Assembly: GCF_002443255.2 (NCBI RefSeq)
Contig: NW_019211454.1
Span: forward strand, 35,570,061-35,634,060
Direction of reading: 5' to 3'
DNA length: 64,000 nt
Origin: Varroa destructor
Taxonomy: Eukaryota; Arthropoda; Arachnida; Mesostigmata; Varroidae
Shown: one piece after another, positions 1-11,202 of the stretch
How positions within the stretch are numbered: position 1 is the first letter of the stretch
Layout of the letters: the number at the start of each line of letters is the position of its first letter
Notes under the pieces: generated by a model
What the model saw: only the letters and a program-made list of their open reading frames with translations
The model's database searches: none
What the model was told of the DNA's origin: nothing
Program-made: the position numbers and the translations under genes

Positions 1-1465
1 GGCTAGTGCCTTCGTTTCTAAGTTCTTTACGATGGGCCAACTTCGTCTTCCGCTACCTGTGACCGCCTCCGTACCTAATGGACTTCGCTGTCCCTTTTTA
101 TGCTTATAAGCTTCTGCTGATGATGTATTGAGCCGCGTACCAAGCCGTGTTGGACCGATTGCTACTATTGCTGCTTTATGCTAAGACCGTTGATGTCATC
201 TGTGTCTAGCCACGAGCTAGCCGTCGATATAGCCAAACTATGCCAGGTTTGGCGACTAGCAATGTTTTTCAATTAAATCCGCTGTTATCAACGTTTCGAG
301 TAGCTTTGTTGGGCCGAACCGGGGCCAGCTGCACTGCGAGGGTGGAGCCACATGCCATCCCAAGATACACAGCAGTTGGCTAATGGCATGTCCACACAGA
401 CTATCACCACCCACTGACTTCAATGCACATACTGTTACACATGTTATATGTGGTTTTCTGCCCGGTCGGTCTTCCCATTAGCAGAAAAGAAACAGTAAGC
501 ATCCTAAAACCCATCGAGATATCGGGCTCGAGAGGCGCCGACAAGGCTGCATCTTCGTTCTAGCCGAAGACGTGCTCCACAGGGCAGTCAGCCTCTGGCT
601 CAAACGTGCACACAGGCAAGCTTCGACGACACAGCAGTATCAGCCTTATATCGAACGCAGGAAACTATTAGAGTTAATTGGTTTGCCTTCTTACTCACAC
701 TAAGCCCTGGCCGTATTCAGCTAAGCCCTGGCCGTATTCAGCTAATGTTATCTACTGTGTTTTTCTTTAGATTTAGTCAGGTGCTCCTTTAGTCATTGTC
801 AGCGCCAGAAGCATGTGGTCCTCTTACCGAAATTCGTCGGCCGCTTGTTAGGACCGACAGCCGATATTCCTGCGACGACTAACCTTACTTCTATTCAAGA
901 GGAAGATCTCTTCGAATGCTGTATGTTAAAGTATTTTGTTGTAATCCTCTGTAAGGATACTCTTTTAAATAGTGATACTAGCTTGCATCAGTTAGCATGT
1001 CATTTGTGAGGGGCATTTATAATGGTTGCCCCGCAATGCCGGCTGCAAAGTTGGTCGCAAGTAACAATATCTCACCCAAAAAAAGCTCGCTTTTATATTC
1101 TAGTATATATTTTTTTATATAAAGTAATATGCACCAATATATTACTTTCCAGCCAATTATATTTCATTCATTTAATTATAAAACTTAAAAAAAAATTATT
1201 CTCAATATTTCTTCTAACGAAGCTGTGATGTCCTAGAAGAAGTGCTGTTTCTGCAGGGTATGTAAAATAGCATTTTCCAAAGTACGTCTCGCTTTTAACG
1301 CGTACATTTGTTTTGCTCCGTACACATATCTTGTTAAACATTTGTTTCAAAAGAAATATTTCTCACAATATGCTTTTGTGAACTCGTTTCCAGTTAATAT
1401 TAGACACATATTTTATTATGTGTATTATATTTATTATTAATATTTTATTATGTTGTGTCCAGTAT
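1..1465. other. Stretch without a recognised gene (left edge)
   Basis: I see no supportable exon here. The first 900 bases are fairly GC-balanced, and the part before the gap turns AT-rich. The only structures are a 21-bp tandem duplication (700-741) and a 9-bp inverted repeat (350-358 with 383-391). The short open frames in this part lack family motifs and coding-like codon use. Confidence 0.6.
700..741. repeat. 21-bp tandem duplication, two perfect copies
   Basis: The unit ctaagccctggccgtattca plus g occurs twice head to tail (700-720 and 721-741) with no mismatch. Identical copies suggest a recent duplication by slippage or an assembly stutter. No function is visible. Confidence 0.9.
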
Positions 1466-1565
1466 NNNNNNNNNNNNNNNNNNNNNNNNNNNNNNNNNNN
1501 NNNNNNNNNNNNNNNNNNNNNNNNNNNNNNNNNNNNNNNNNNNNNNNNNNNNNNNNNNNNNNNNN
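1466..1565. other. Assembly gap, 100 N
   Basis: A run of exactly 100 N, the usual placeholder for a gap of unknown size. AT-rich sequence abuts it on both sides. The true distance across it is unknown, and any open frame through it is an artefact. Confidence 0.98.
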
Positions 1566-1867
1566 TATAATAAAAATTTTATTAAGTTATTTCACCATTT
1601 CTAGAACATCATTCACCCATACGGAGGCCTCTGAAAAACTACACAAGTCACACAATGAAATACTGAACAGTTATGAGTGCTCATTTTAATAAGTGCAATC
1701 TACGTTGCAAATTACACGGAGACTACCAAAAATCTCGGCTCAATACATTTTATTTACTACGTAAACAAATAAAGCCTGGTAGATAATGCTTTAACCCCAT
1801 TCAGATAGAAAATAGGTTGACACTGTTACGGTTTTGTTTCATCTATCAAGGATCCAGAGACTAGAAT

Positions 1868-1950
1868 TTCTGCTCCTGTGGGGAGGTGGGTAGAGCACTG
1901 GACTCAAGTGTGAAGTCTCGAGTGCAATGTTCAACTAGAACTCAGTTGTT
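1868..1950 (+). repeat. tRNA-like sequence, probable SINE head or tRNA relic
   Basis: The stretch holds ggtgggtagagcactggact, which matches the D-arm and A-box part of a tRNA gene up to the start of the anticodon stem. About 30 bases later a degenerate B-box-like string (tctcgagtgcaatgttcaac) sits at the spacing expected of a tRNA. The 5' acceptor half and the T-stem pairing are poor, so it is unlikely to be a working tRNA. A run of T follows at 1949. This arrangement fits the 5' head of a tRNA-derived SINE or a decayed tRNA copy. I did not see a second copy by eye. Confidence 0.42.
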
Positions 1951-2242
1951 TTTTTAGTTGACTTCTTAGTTTCAGCCCATCGTGTTAATATAGTTACTCA
2001 ATATGAATAGTACTACCACTACCTGCACGTAAGATACTTGAAAGTGGACTTCACCGTGTCAAACGTTTGTTGCCGTGCTATTGGCGCTCAGATGTTTTAG
2101 CCTCAAAAAATGGTACTTACGTATTTTATCAAAATACACGCTAAAAAGTATACAAGTACGTGCGGTGCTGATAAAGATGTAAAGCCCATGTTACAACCAG
2201 CTTTTCGCTTTACTACTTAAATGTCGCTTTTAATCTTATTAA

Positions 2243-2278
2243 TCTATATTAAGCTTGATATCAAAAGCTTAATATAGA
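2243..2278. repeat. Perfect 14-bp inverted repeat (hairpin or cruciform)
   Basis: Arms tctatattaagctt (2243-2256) and aagcttaatataga (2265-2278) are exact reverse complements around an 8-base spacer. There is no adjacent gene and no T-run that would suggest a Pol III terminator. It may be a decayed foldback element or a chance cruciform in AT-rich DNA. Confidence 0.85.
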
Positions 2279-3910
2279 AATCGATGAAAAAATGTGTTCA
2301 GTTGTAGCTCACTTTATTGAACAAACTTCAAATTCCCTCTATCTTCAGTTGTTGCTATACTTTTGTATGCACTATACGTCTTTTAGTTAAACGATAGAGT
2401 ACACGAAGCCATACGCGCTATGTTTCCTATCTACAGCCTCACTCCATCATCGTTCGGTTAAAACAGTCACGCGCATTTTAGCACCGCCGCGTGTTCTCGC
2501 CGTGCACCTACAATTTTGCTCGCGATTTCTGAAATTTAGATGCAACTACAGTACTACCATCATTAGCACTGCCATCACAATTACCATGTTTGGCCACATC
2601 AAGTTATCATGACAGTTAGGGCCAGCCAAGGTGGAACCAAAGCGAAACACGAATATAGATAACGGACCCAAGCAACGCGTTGAACCCGCTCCATGGGCGG
2701 AAGTAAGCTAGAAACAAGAAAAAGCATTGTCTGCTTTTGTATAAAATGAGTATGACTACGACGTAGTGCGGTTGCCTGTGGGTCGACATGAGTGCGCTCG
2801 TGCACGTGTCTGTTTCTCTATGCTCTGGGGTTAAGACCCATATGATAATTTTGAAGAGTCAGCGTGATGAAGCCTCTCTAGGTTTTCTCGCTGATCCCTT
2901 AATCAAAAAGTTACTCTCTTTGTTCTTCCCTGCCTCCTCGGCTCGTCCTAATGCTATAGGGCCCTAGGTGGCCTGGGCTAGCGTGTAACCGTTGTGGTTC
3001 CATTAAGATTCACTCACCATTAGGAAGCGCTCGTTGGTCCGTTGCTTAACTGGCTTGTTGGACAATCGAAGCCTCAATGCCTTCTTATTCCTTACTGTAC
3101 AATACTCCATCTATGGTTCCGTCGTCATAGTTTCATACCAATCCTGTTGAGCCCCATGCGCCGACCACTCTCATGATAACCTACTCCGTTTCATCCTTCT
3201 TTCTATCCTTCCCCGTATCCCGACAACTTCCCTCTACACATTTGCTCAGTTTGAGAGAGAGGGCCAAAAATGTCTGCCAGGCGAACTTCAGAGATAAAAG
3301 CAAAAAATATGAAGGAAAACGACTGAGGCCAGATGTTTGGTCGGACTTGTAGCCTGTCAGGCAGCCCGACTTTTCTCGAAACCATTCAAAGCAGATTATG
3401 ACGCCGAAAACCGGAAAATAAACGTTCGAAACAAACTGTACTTCAGGTTTACGAATGCTATGAAAGCCGTGGGCACTCCCCCACGGCCACATGCACCTGC
3501 ATCAATTAGCTTGTCCGCAATCTTTCATTGTTAGTAAAAGGTCACCGATGATCCACTGAACGGCGGCAATAGCTACGCCAGCGGTACTACCCGACAGTAG
3601 TGCCTTTTGTTCGACCGACTGGGAAGCCCAGGACAAGATCTATGCGAGACTACTAAAAAACCTTTCTCTTCGGGTTTAGCTTGTCCGGTTCATCTAGGAG
3701 GAATTAGATGTCAGATATGTCAAAGGCGCGACATGCACCCGTTGAGTACAGCGGCTAAGACAAAGAAGGGGCTTCGAAATGCTGAGGTCTGTGCAGATAA
3801 GAGCTTCTTTCTAGCTCACTTTACTAGATGAGTTGCTGCAGTTCGCTAGCAGCGCTTCGATGAATTACATTGTCGCGAAAATGACCGCATTTAATTAAAA
3901 GAAGTTCGAG

Positions 3911-3926
3911 ATATATATATATATAT
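3911..3926. repeat. (AT)n microsatellite
   Basis: Eight AT dinucleotides in a row in an otherwise mixed-composition stretch. Confidence 0.9.
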
Positions 3927-4326
3927 TTGGTCTACGTCTTATCTTTGTATGATATTATCAACGGAAACACCTAAAATACAAACATTATTAGTGCGTGACG
4001 CAATACCCGACCTCACGGCCCGCGTTTGTATTCTAGGATACGGTTTAGGACCGGTTACGCTAGCTAGTTCTTCTTTGAATGCCTGTGCTGTGTGCTCAAG
4101 TCCAATCTTTTTCCTTGGCTATCACACCCGTTTACGCTTGAGCATACGGACCTCAATATTTTCCGCAACCGATCATTTTAAATACCCTCGAATTGGAGCA
4201 GATATTGATCTGCGAGACTTCGGATTTCGGCTACCCTCACATCGAGCCACCAGCTCCCTGATCTGTGAATTTATGCCGAGGCTGATATGGAAGCGCTGCA
4301 ATGTCCACTGTGCAGTTTTTTTTTAG

Positions 4327-4553
4327 ATGCCTGCATGTCCGCTCGCTTTCACGGAGTGATAGCGACTTCAGCCTGAGCTTGTACGATACGCAACAACGTT
4401 GCGCTCCCTTTGATTCGATACAGGAGCTCGTTGATGAGTACGCACCCAGGAACATCTGCTTCAGTATCAAACCTAAGAATGGTTCCGTTCAGATACGCCT
4501 CCGCGGCTTTCTCCTAACTTTCATCAATTTGAGGCCATCCTGCCTCATGGCAG
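4327..4553 (+). CDS. Doubtful exon resembling parts of an SH2 domain
   Basis: A strong pyrimidine tract ending in AG (4325-4326) opens a 227-base frame that closes at a donor-like GCAG|GTACC. The translation starts CLHVRSLSRSDSDFSLSLYD. Against the SH2 strand-B pattern (F/L-L-V-R-x-S, then about eight residues, then D-F-S-L-S-V) it matches the arginine and the DFSLSL strand at the right spacing. Further on, APFDSIQELVDEYAPRN resembles the second SH2 helix (F-x-S-I-x-x-L-V-x-x-Y). The two blocks are only about ten residues apart instead of about thirty, so strands C and D with their usual His are missing. No upstream half-domain was found. It could be a decayed SH2 exon or chance likeness. Confidence 0.2.
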
Positions 4554-7500
4554 GTACCATCAAAAGCTTGCTCCACGCTACGTTGACGCTTCGAATTTGG
4601 TTGCGATTAGCGCAGGACCGCAAGGGCGGAAATACCTAGGATACTACTGGTGCTCTGGTACTACTGGTAGTATGTACATACAAATATGGAGTCAACCTTA
4701 TATATGTTGTACTTCAATCAAATTATAAAATGGACCCTCTAATGGACCCTTCCATTGTGTCTGGGTTAATCAAGCTTGGAGAAAGGATAACTAATAGACC
4801 GTGATCGATTTGCTAACACAAATAGCTCGTCGCATGCTTGTGCAGCGGGTAGTGTCATCTGTATTTCAACCATGAAGATTGGTCAAATCGGTAAATCTAT
4901 ATTTGTAACTTTGCACTTATTCCATTCGAAGTGATTCCTTGTTGTTATTATCTTGAGCCAGCTATACATAGCTACTTACAAACTTAGGTAACCTATGCAT
5001 TAGCCTCGTTCATTTTTGGAGAAGTAAACATTCCGGTGTACAGGCATGTAGATAAGCGTCTCTTGGGTCTAGATAATAGCATTGAATTAAAAAAACATCG
5101 TATTGTCACACTCCGTAGAAACTGTTCCCTGTAAATAATAAATTTGCCGCAACAAACCCGTGGGTAGCGGTGCCGGCTTTTCCACCGTCTAACTCTTGCG
5201 TAGGGCGGTCTTGTTGACTGAGCAGCAGTAGCAGCAGCTGTATGACGATGGAATAACAGATATCGCCTTATTTAATGTATGCGCCTTTCTCTAACTATGA
5301 AGGACTCCTTCCATAACTTTCCGGAGTTGATTGTCACTTACTTCAATGTCACATCTAGAGACTAAAACTGAAGATATCTTTGAGCAAACGAGGTAACGAC
5401 AGCAACGCAACATATATAAGAGAATCTTCGGCCAAGAGGTGCTTTGGTGAGTCTAGAGATTTGCTGTTTTGTAACTTGTAACTTTTCCGTTCTAGTTGGC
5501 TGACCGTTGGACCGCCGCGTTGAAATCAAACGTTTTCTAAAAACTGTAGCGGGATAAAATGGCGTACTACACCCGCCTACGATACGTAAAGTACTAAACG
5601 CTTTTTTATCGCCATATACTTGTGTGTACTCCTAAAATTTTTAACATCATAAAGTTAGAATTTGTCGTAACGTAATTTTTAGGCGACAAAGTGAGATCTA
5701 CTGTGCGCTAATCCTTGTGTGTCGCATTCAAAAATTTGTCTTTCGCACGTTTTGAGAAATGACGCAGAACACGTTCTCTATTGAGAAAAATCAAAATCAC
5801 AGACCTTTCTTAGTAGAGAAATGAGCCGTGCTACATTTTTAAGTACGTCCTATTTATGAAACAAAGGGCAAAGTTAAATGAAATGGTTACTCAGTTTCTA
5901 GCTATAGGCGATGCCTAAGTTAGGAAACAATTATGCTAAAAGCCTGACTATGATTCGATATATTCTACCGTGTAGGCTATCGAGCTATATACGAATAACT
6001 TCTGCGTTGATCTGAGGTTTCGTCTGATAGTGAGGTAATGCGTTGTAATTATTATTATGGAAATTGTGTGTTGTTCTGTGCATACCGTCACAAGTGATGT
6101 CAGTCAAAAAGAAATTAATCCTTTCCAATATCAATATATTATTTAAATTATAATTACTAAATACGTACGTTAGGTTTACGCGTCCATTTTTCTTGTTTCG
6201 TTTTCTCTGTTCCGCTGGTTTCTCCTCTCGTTTCGGCTGCCATCCGTTCGGTACAGAACGAAATACCAGCACTCCGCAATGTTTATTTTTTTTCGAGGGA
6301 ATATTGCACTTTGCGTCGATTGGAGTTCTAGAATCGGCAGCTAATTGCTTACATTATCTCATATAGCCCTCGTGGGCTATAAGCATGTAATATGGATTTG
6401 CCCATGAAACGCCTTGCCGTTTTTTAAAGTGTCAATAATTTGTACCGCCGGATAAAATGAACCTATATTAGGCATGCATGTCTGCAAAATCGATCTGACG
6501 CACAAGATGCTGGAAGCCCGCGAAAATTGTAGTGATTTTCGTATTAAACTTAATAATAAATAAGGTTGCCTGAAAACATATATCTTCCTTCAACTCGGCA
6601 TTACCCTCGATCCTCCCAAACAATTCGTTGTACGAAAGCAAAACTCCGTGGACTTTAGGTTACGTTCTAATTATCCCAGCTTTATAAAATAAATACAGTA
6701 TGCTCATTGACTGCATCCTTCACTGCTGGCACATAGTTGATACTTGCATTTGTGTACATATGCTTACGGTCTTGTTTGTGGCTTATTTACTTTATGTTAA
6801 GCTTCCTTTTCTATCAAAGACCTCAGGGTAACTGATTAAGCTACAGAGGGTCGCAGACTGAAACTAACCGGAGATAGCTTTGCCTGTGCCCCGTATCAGC
6901 AGCATCATTGATTAGTAGTTGTGCGGATGTTAGGCATTTCGTCTCTGCTGTAAAATTTAGCTCTTCTTTTTCTAATTATTCGCACAGACACAGACAGTCA
7001 GGTTCGAAATTATTATTATTATTACTTATGGATAAGTTGCGAAAAACTATTGGCGTTTGATCGTACACAGTGTCCGCTCGCGTTGATAGAGGTGTTGGCT
7101 GCTGGAAGCTGTCAAAGGAAATCGGGAGTGCAACATGCGGATGAGTCCAGAACTTAAGGGGCTCCTTATGTAGGAACTCTCGTTTTCATCGAAACACATG
7201 AAGCGTAGCTGCTAAATAAGGAAATAGGCGCGTCTATTCAAACGTCGGCTATTTGCCAGGGCGCAATATTTCTTCACGGTGTCGCTCCACCCTGTGTCCA
7301 ACCCATTGACAGTAGTCGATTGCCTCGAAAACAGCCGAGGTTTTGCGCAAATCGGCCGGTTGGCTAGCAAAGCAGCTAATCAGCGTAATTTGTTTGTGGC
7401 ATCTTTTAGCCTTCTCCTTTTGCGACCCCTTCTGGCTGATGAGGCAATATGTCGAACACAACATCGGTAGATAAACCGAGTGGCTAAGGAAGGTATTGCC

Positions 7501-8120
7501 CAATAGTTGTTGGGTCATTCTGTTACCACTACTCCGCTTCGCAAAGGGTGTTTAATTTTTACCTCGCGCTATCTTTGAAATGATAATTATTTGGCTAGAA
7601 GTATGTAGATCTCAAACAGGAGGCGTCATAGATTCATGCGTAGAGGCAAGACAAAATATAACCTTTTCATTGGCCGATTCTGCATCTGATATCAAAACGT
7701 ATTCTGTATCATATGTAGTCATCACTGAAATATTGCAAACTCACCAAGTTTCTTGCCTCACTCACACACTTCTTGTTGTTCGTATTTGTGCACTTATAAT
7801 TGGTGCGTTTTTTAGTTTTCGCTATATTCGACTTCATTGTGTCTTGACTGAAGCTAGAAGTTCGAAGCGGCAAACGTGTTTCAAGTAGAGAACCCTGTCG
7901 ATGCGTCGCATGGCGTGAAACGTTGTCAGAGTGTATTTAGTGATGTAGCTTTTTTAATATTATCTAACGAAAAGGAAGTGATTACCTGTGATAGCAATCA
8001 CTTAGAAGTGTTCGACGAACATAAGTGGTATGTGTTAAAAGGATATAGTTAGTGTTTTTAAGGATAGCGTATACATTAGTATTTAACCTATTGTATCGTT
8101 TTGTCTTCATATATATCGCC
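4554..8120. other. Stretch without a recognised gene
   Basis: Mostly AT-rich non-coding DNA upstream of the GALNT exon. A (TTA)n run lies at 7009-7024. The short open frames at 7279-7470 and 7580-7888 have no recognisable motif. The promoter of the GALNT gene may lie at the right end, but I cannot place a start site. Confidence 0.5.
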
Positions 8121-8130
8121 AGAGAGAGAA

Positions 8131-8173
<43 letters not shown>

Positions 8174-8177
8174 GAGG
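8121..8177 (+). repeat. (GA)n microsatellite upstream of the GALNT start codon
   Basis: An almost pure GA run, interrupted three times, ends about 30 bases before the ATG at 8206. It is therefore either in the 5' untranslated region or just upstream of the exon. In arthropods GA runs can bind GAGA-type factors, but nothing in this sequence shows that this one does. Confidence 0.9.
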
Positions 8178-8205
8178 AAACTTTGTGCACATTAGCTCCG
8201 CCAGA

Positions 8206-8631
8206 ATGCTCGGATTACGCGTGCTTCGACTGCACACCTGCCGGGTGATCCTGTTAACATCGCTGGTGTGGTTTGTCATTGCGGCTCTACTCTTTTTGTA
8301 CAGCAGTGAATGCCGAGGTTCAGAATGCCTAGATAAGCTACCGATGTTCACTTCTGTGCTGAAGCCCGAAGCTGAGCCTCACTCGCTCTTCGTTCAGTGG
8401 TCACCTGTAAACTTTGGTAAAAATCCTTCCCATTGGCCGAGCGGGAATGGCAAAACTGTACAGATACCACCAGAAGAGGAGAACCTTAGAAAGGTAAAGT
8501 TTAAAATTAGCCAGTTTAATCTGCTAGCGTCTGAGCGATTCGCCCTCGACAGGTCGTTACCGGACATGCGGTTGCCAGGTTGCCGTGATAAAATCTACCC
8601 CTCTCGTTTGCCAACAACCTCAGCTGTCATT
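8206..8631 (+). CDS. Polypeptide N-acetylgalactosaminyltransferase, first coding exon (partial)
   Basis: It encodes the N-terminal 142 residues of a GalNAc-transferase, the Golgi type II membrane enzyme that starts mucin-type O-glycosylation by moving GalNAc from UDP-GalNAc to Ser/Thr. Residues 1-12 are a short basic tail, about 13-33 a membrane anchor, and 34-98 a variable stem. Residues 99-142 hold the family signature FKISQFNLLASERFALDRSL followed by PD.R..GC....YP..LPTTS.VI, which leads into the first glycosyltransferase strand. The expected next words (VFHNEAW) are absent. Instead the frame meets GTATCT, a usable donor, right after the Ile codon (phase 0). The ATG at 8206 is the first Met before the anchor. 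AG acceptor-like sites just upstream mean the exon may start close by. The catalytic domain, metal-binding DxH and ricin-type lectin domain must lie in exons I could not find in this window. The subfamily is uncertain; the LPTTS..IV wording is closest to GALNT1/13 and pgant5. Confidence 0.85.
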
Positions 8632-11185
8632 GTATCTCCAGACGAAATTATTGCTCTTCAATTATTATTGTTAAAGTATTTTGTGTATTATAAAGAGTCC
8701 ACGGCTTCGGGTGTATGGACACATTCGATAAAACGTGAACTACAAAAAGGAGACATGATCTTTATTGTTCCGGAATTAATTTCTTTAGACGTTTCGGCAT
8801 ATCATGAAACCGATCATTGACAGCGTTTTATGCACTAGTTAGCCAATTAATAGGACGTCTAATTTCTATTGGACCTGATGAAAAATTGTCGAGGAACTTC
8901 CCTGTTGTAAGGATGAGGTAGAAAATGATGAATTACTAATTCATCCTAGGGAAAAGAAAACAACTTTTCTGTTTGTATTTGTATTTGTGAGATATATCTC
9001 TCTATTTTAATGGTCTCACAAGGTAGTTTTGAAATATTCAGTGTATCTTTTGCTCGAGCAATTCGTTGCTGAGGTCAACAAGTGGCCTTACGTATGTCGA
9101 CAACAATCAATATGACCAATAACCTTTTTATTGACTACGACAATGCTCGACTAAGTAATATCAATAGCCACAGCTTGGGAATAGCAAGACGTGTAGCATA
9201 AACAGCACGTCATAGTAGAAAGAAGAAAAAAACAAATGATAGGAACCCATAGCGGACTAATGAGTATGGAAGACCCACTGCTAGACTCATAATATAATGA
9301 AGCAATCGTACAGCCCAGCGAGTAGATGTTAGTTACTTATAAGAATCACTTGCAATATGAGCTTATGTGTGGGTCAAGCCAAATTATAAGTACCCCATTT
9401 TCCTTAGTTATTTGACACTCTCACTCCAGCATCTTCGTTCTAAGCTCCATCTGCTTAACAAAGACTTTCCAAGAACTTAACCATATTTTGCTATTAGAGA
9501 AAATGACATCAAAGTGTCCATAAAACGGATCCTGTTAGAAAAAAACTTGCCTTTTTATCTATACCTTCAAAAAAGTGAAGAGGCAGCAAAGATTAATCTC
9601 CACGCAACAGCTTTTTTGCAAAGGTCACTATGATCAGAACTACTCATCAAGGTACAAAACCGATGCATCGCATGCAATTGGCACGAAAGGGTCATCGATC
9701 ATCGTTTTCAATACCCAGATGTCTGCATTATTTGAAGCCCGAATTTAGGGAAAGGCCACATACACACAAATAATACAATTAACTATTGGTGGTTAGATAC
9801 TCAAATCAGCTGTCAATATAAAGCAGCATTTATTTTAATTATTTAGAAGCAGCAACGAAATGATGTAAATATTTTTCATATAGTAGTACAGTAATTAGAT
9901 GGGTCGGGTTCGGGTCGCCGTTAGCGGCGAACGTGCGTCAAGAACAAAGCGTACTATAGAACAGATATTACCAACAAATCGATTTGACCGCCACAAGATT
10001 CGTTTTAAACCTAATGAAAATGTAAATGCATATAAGATATTATCTATAAGTTTAATTATGGTGATATTTTACAGATATCATTGGCCCGCCTGAGATCTGG
10101 GTAGATGTTACATATCTCTGCGTTATATATGTTTTACTATGTTTCCTATCGTCGGCCCTTGAACGTTGAGCTTGTCATAAGACAAAACCTGACGTAAAAA
10201 CGGTTTGACAACACGTTATATTAACAAGTTTATTATTGACGCCATAGTTCTGTTAACTCCCGGAAAGCATGCAGCTTAAAAGATGAAGCAGAGTGTATAA
10301 CACTGCTTAAAACTGTCTCCATTTATTGCAACATGTTCGAAATTTATATAGGCAGAAATGTGCAGGCTCACGCGCGTACCTTCACGTATTCATATTATTG
10401 TACAAAGAAAGCTCTCCTGGAACCTGTAATCTGAATCGTTTTATGAATCAACGATCGATGATACTAATGCCAAACTCAGTAGGTCAATAATGAGTACCTT
10501 CAGCTAAATCAAAGAGACAACCAGGCAAAAAAAAATATAGAAAAAGGGAAAAACGTCTGCAAGAGCGACTCGTTCCCTTTCTTTCCTGATGCTCCTGATG
10601 GCGCTTTCAAAGTCAGCGGTTGCGACAATAGTAGTGACGATTAAGGAGTGTCGTCGGCGCCCGCTATCGTTGGCGGTGTGTGAAGAAGGGCTTACTTAGG
10701 CCGTTGAATTTATCAGGTCAATGGACCGTGAGATTGAATTTTTTTTTGAAGGTTTTTCCCTTCACTCTGTGCTGATTTTAGACTGGTCATTGCCGCTGCC
10801 ATCTGTTTCGCCAGTGGAAATAAATATCAGGTTGCCCAAGGACTTTCATCTTGGCTTACTTTCCGATGAGTAGAAGGGGGCGTCAGTGGGATTGACCATG
10901 GCGAAGCTAGGTCATGCCTTGGCACGCCACAGTGGTGCTAGTCTTGTTGGCCTGTTCTTTGTTGTAGATTGTCGTCGCCACCGTCGAACTTTGAACTCGT
11001 CCGGACCTGGCCGTTATGACCTGAGATTGCGTCTTGAAGTCGCTTTCTTCGTCCTCTCATCACCACTGAGGGCCGGCAAGGCTGGATCCGTGTAGCCTCT
11101 ACTCGTTTTTTTCTACTGTCGTTGCTGTCGCTGAGTTCCATGCCACCTTTGTCCCGGTTTTTTTTTCTGCTCTTAGTTTGGCTAC

Positions 11186-11202
11186 ATAATAATAATAATA
11201 AT
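11186..11202. repeat. (AAT)n microsatellite
   Basis: Five to six AAT units in a row. No gene nearby. Confidence 0.85.

Larger units (their letters stand above)
1566..4326. other. Stretch without a recognised gene
   Basis: Between the gap and the SH2-like segment I see no supportable exon. It contains the tRNA-like relic (about 1868-1950), a perfect 14-bp hairpin (2243-2278) and an (AT)n run (3911-3926). The 125-codon open frame ending at 4326 shows no family motif. Confidence 0.5.

Noticed and set aside
1450..1689. Open frame running through the N gap
   Set aside because: Its length is an artefact of unread bases.
8088..8351. Minus-strand frame with a long Ser/Leu run
   Set aside because: It is the complement of the GA microsatellite and the GALNT exon.
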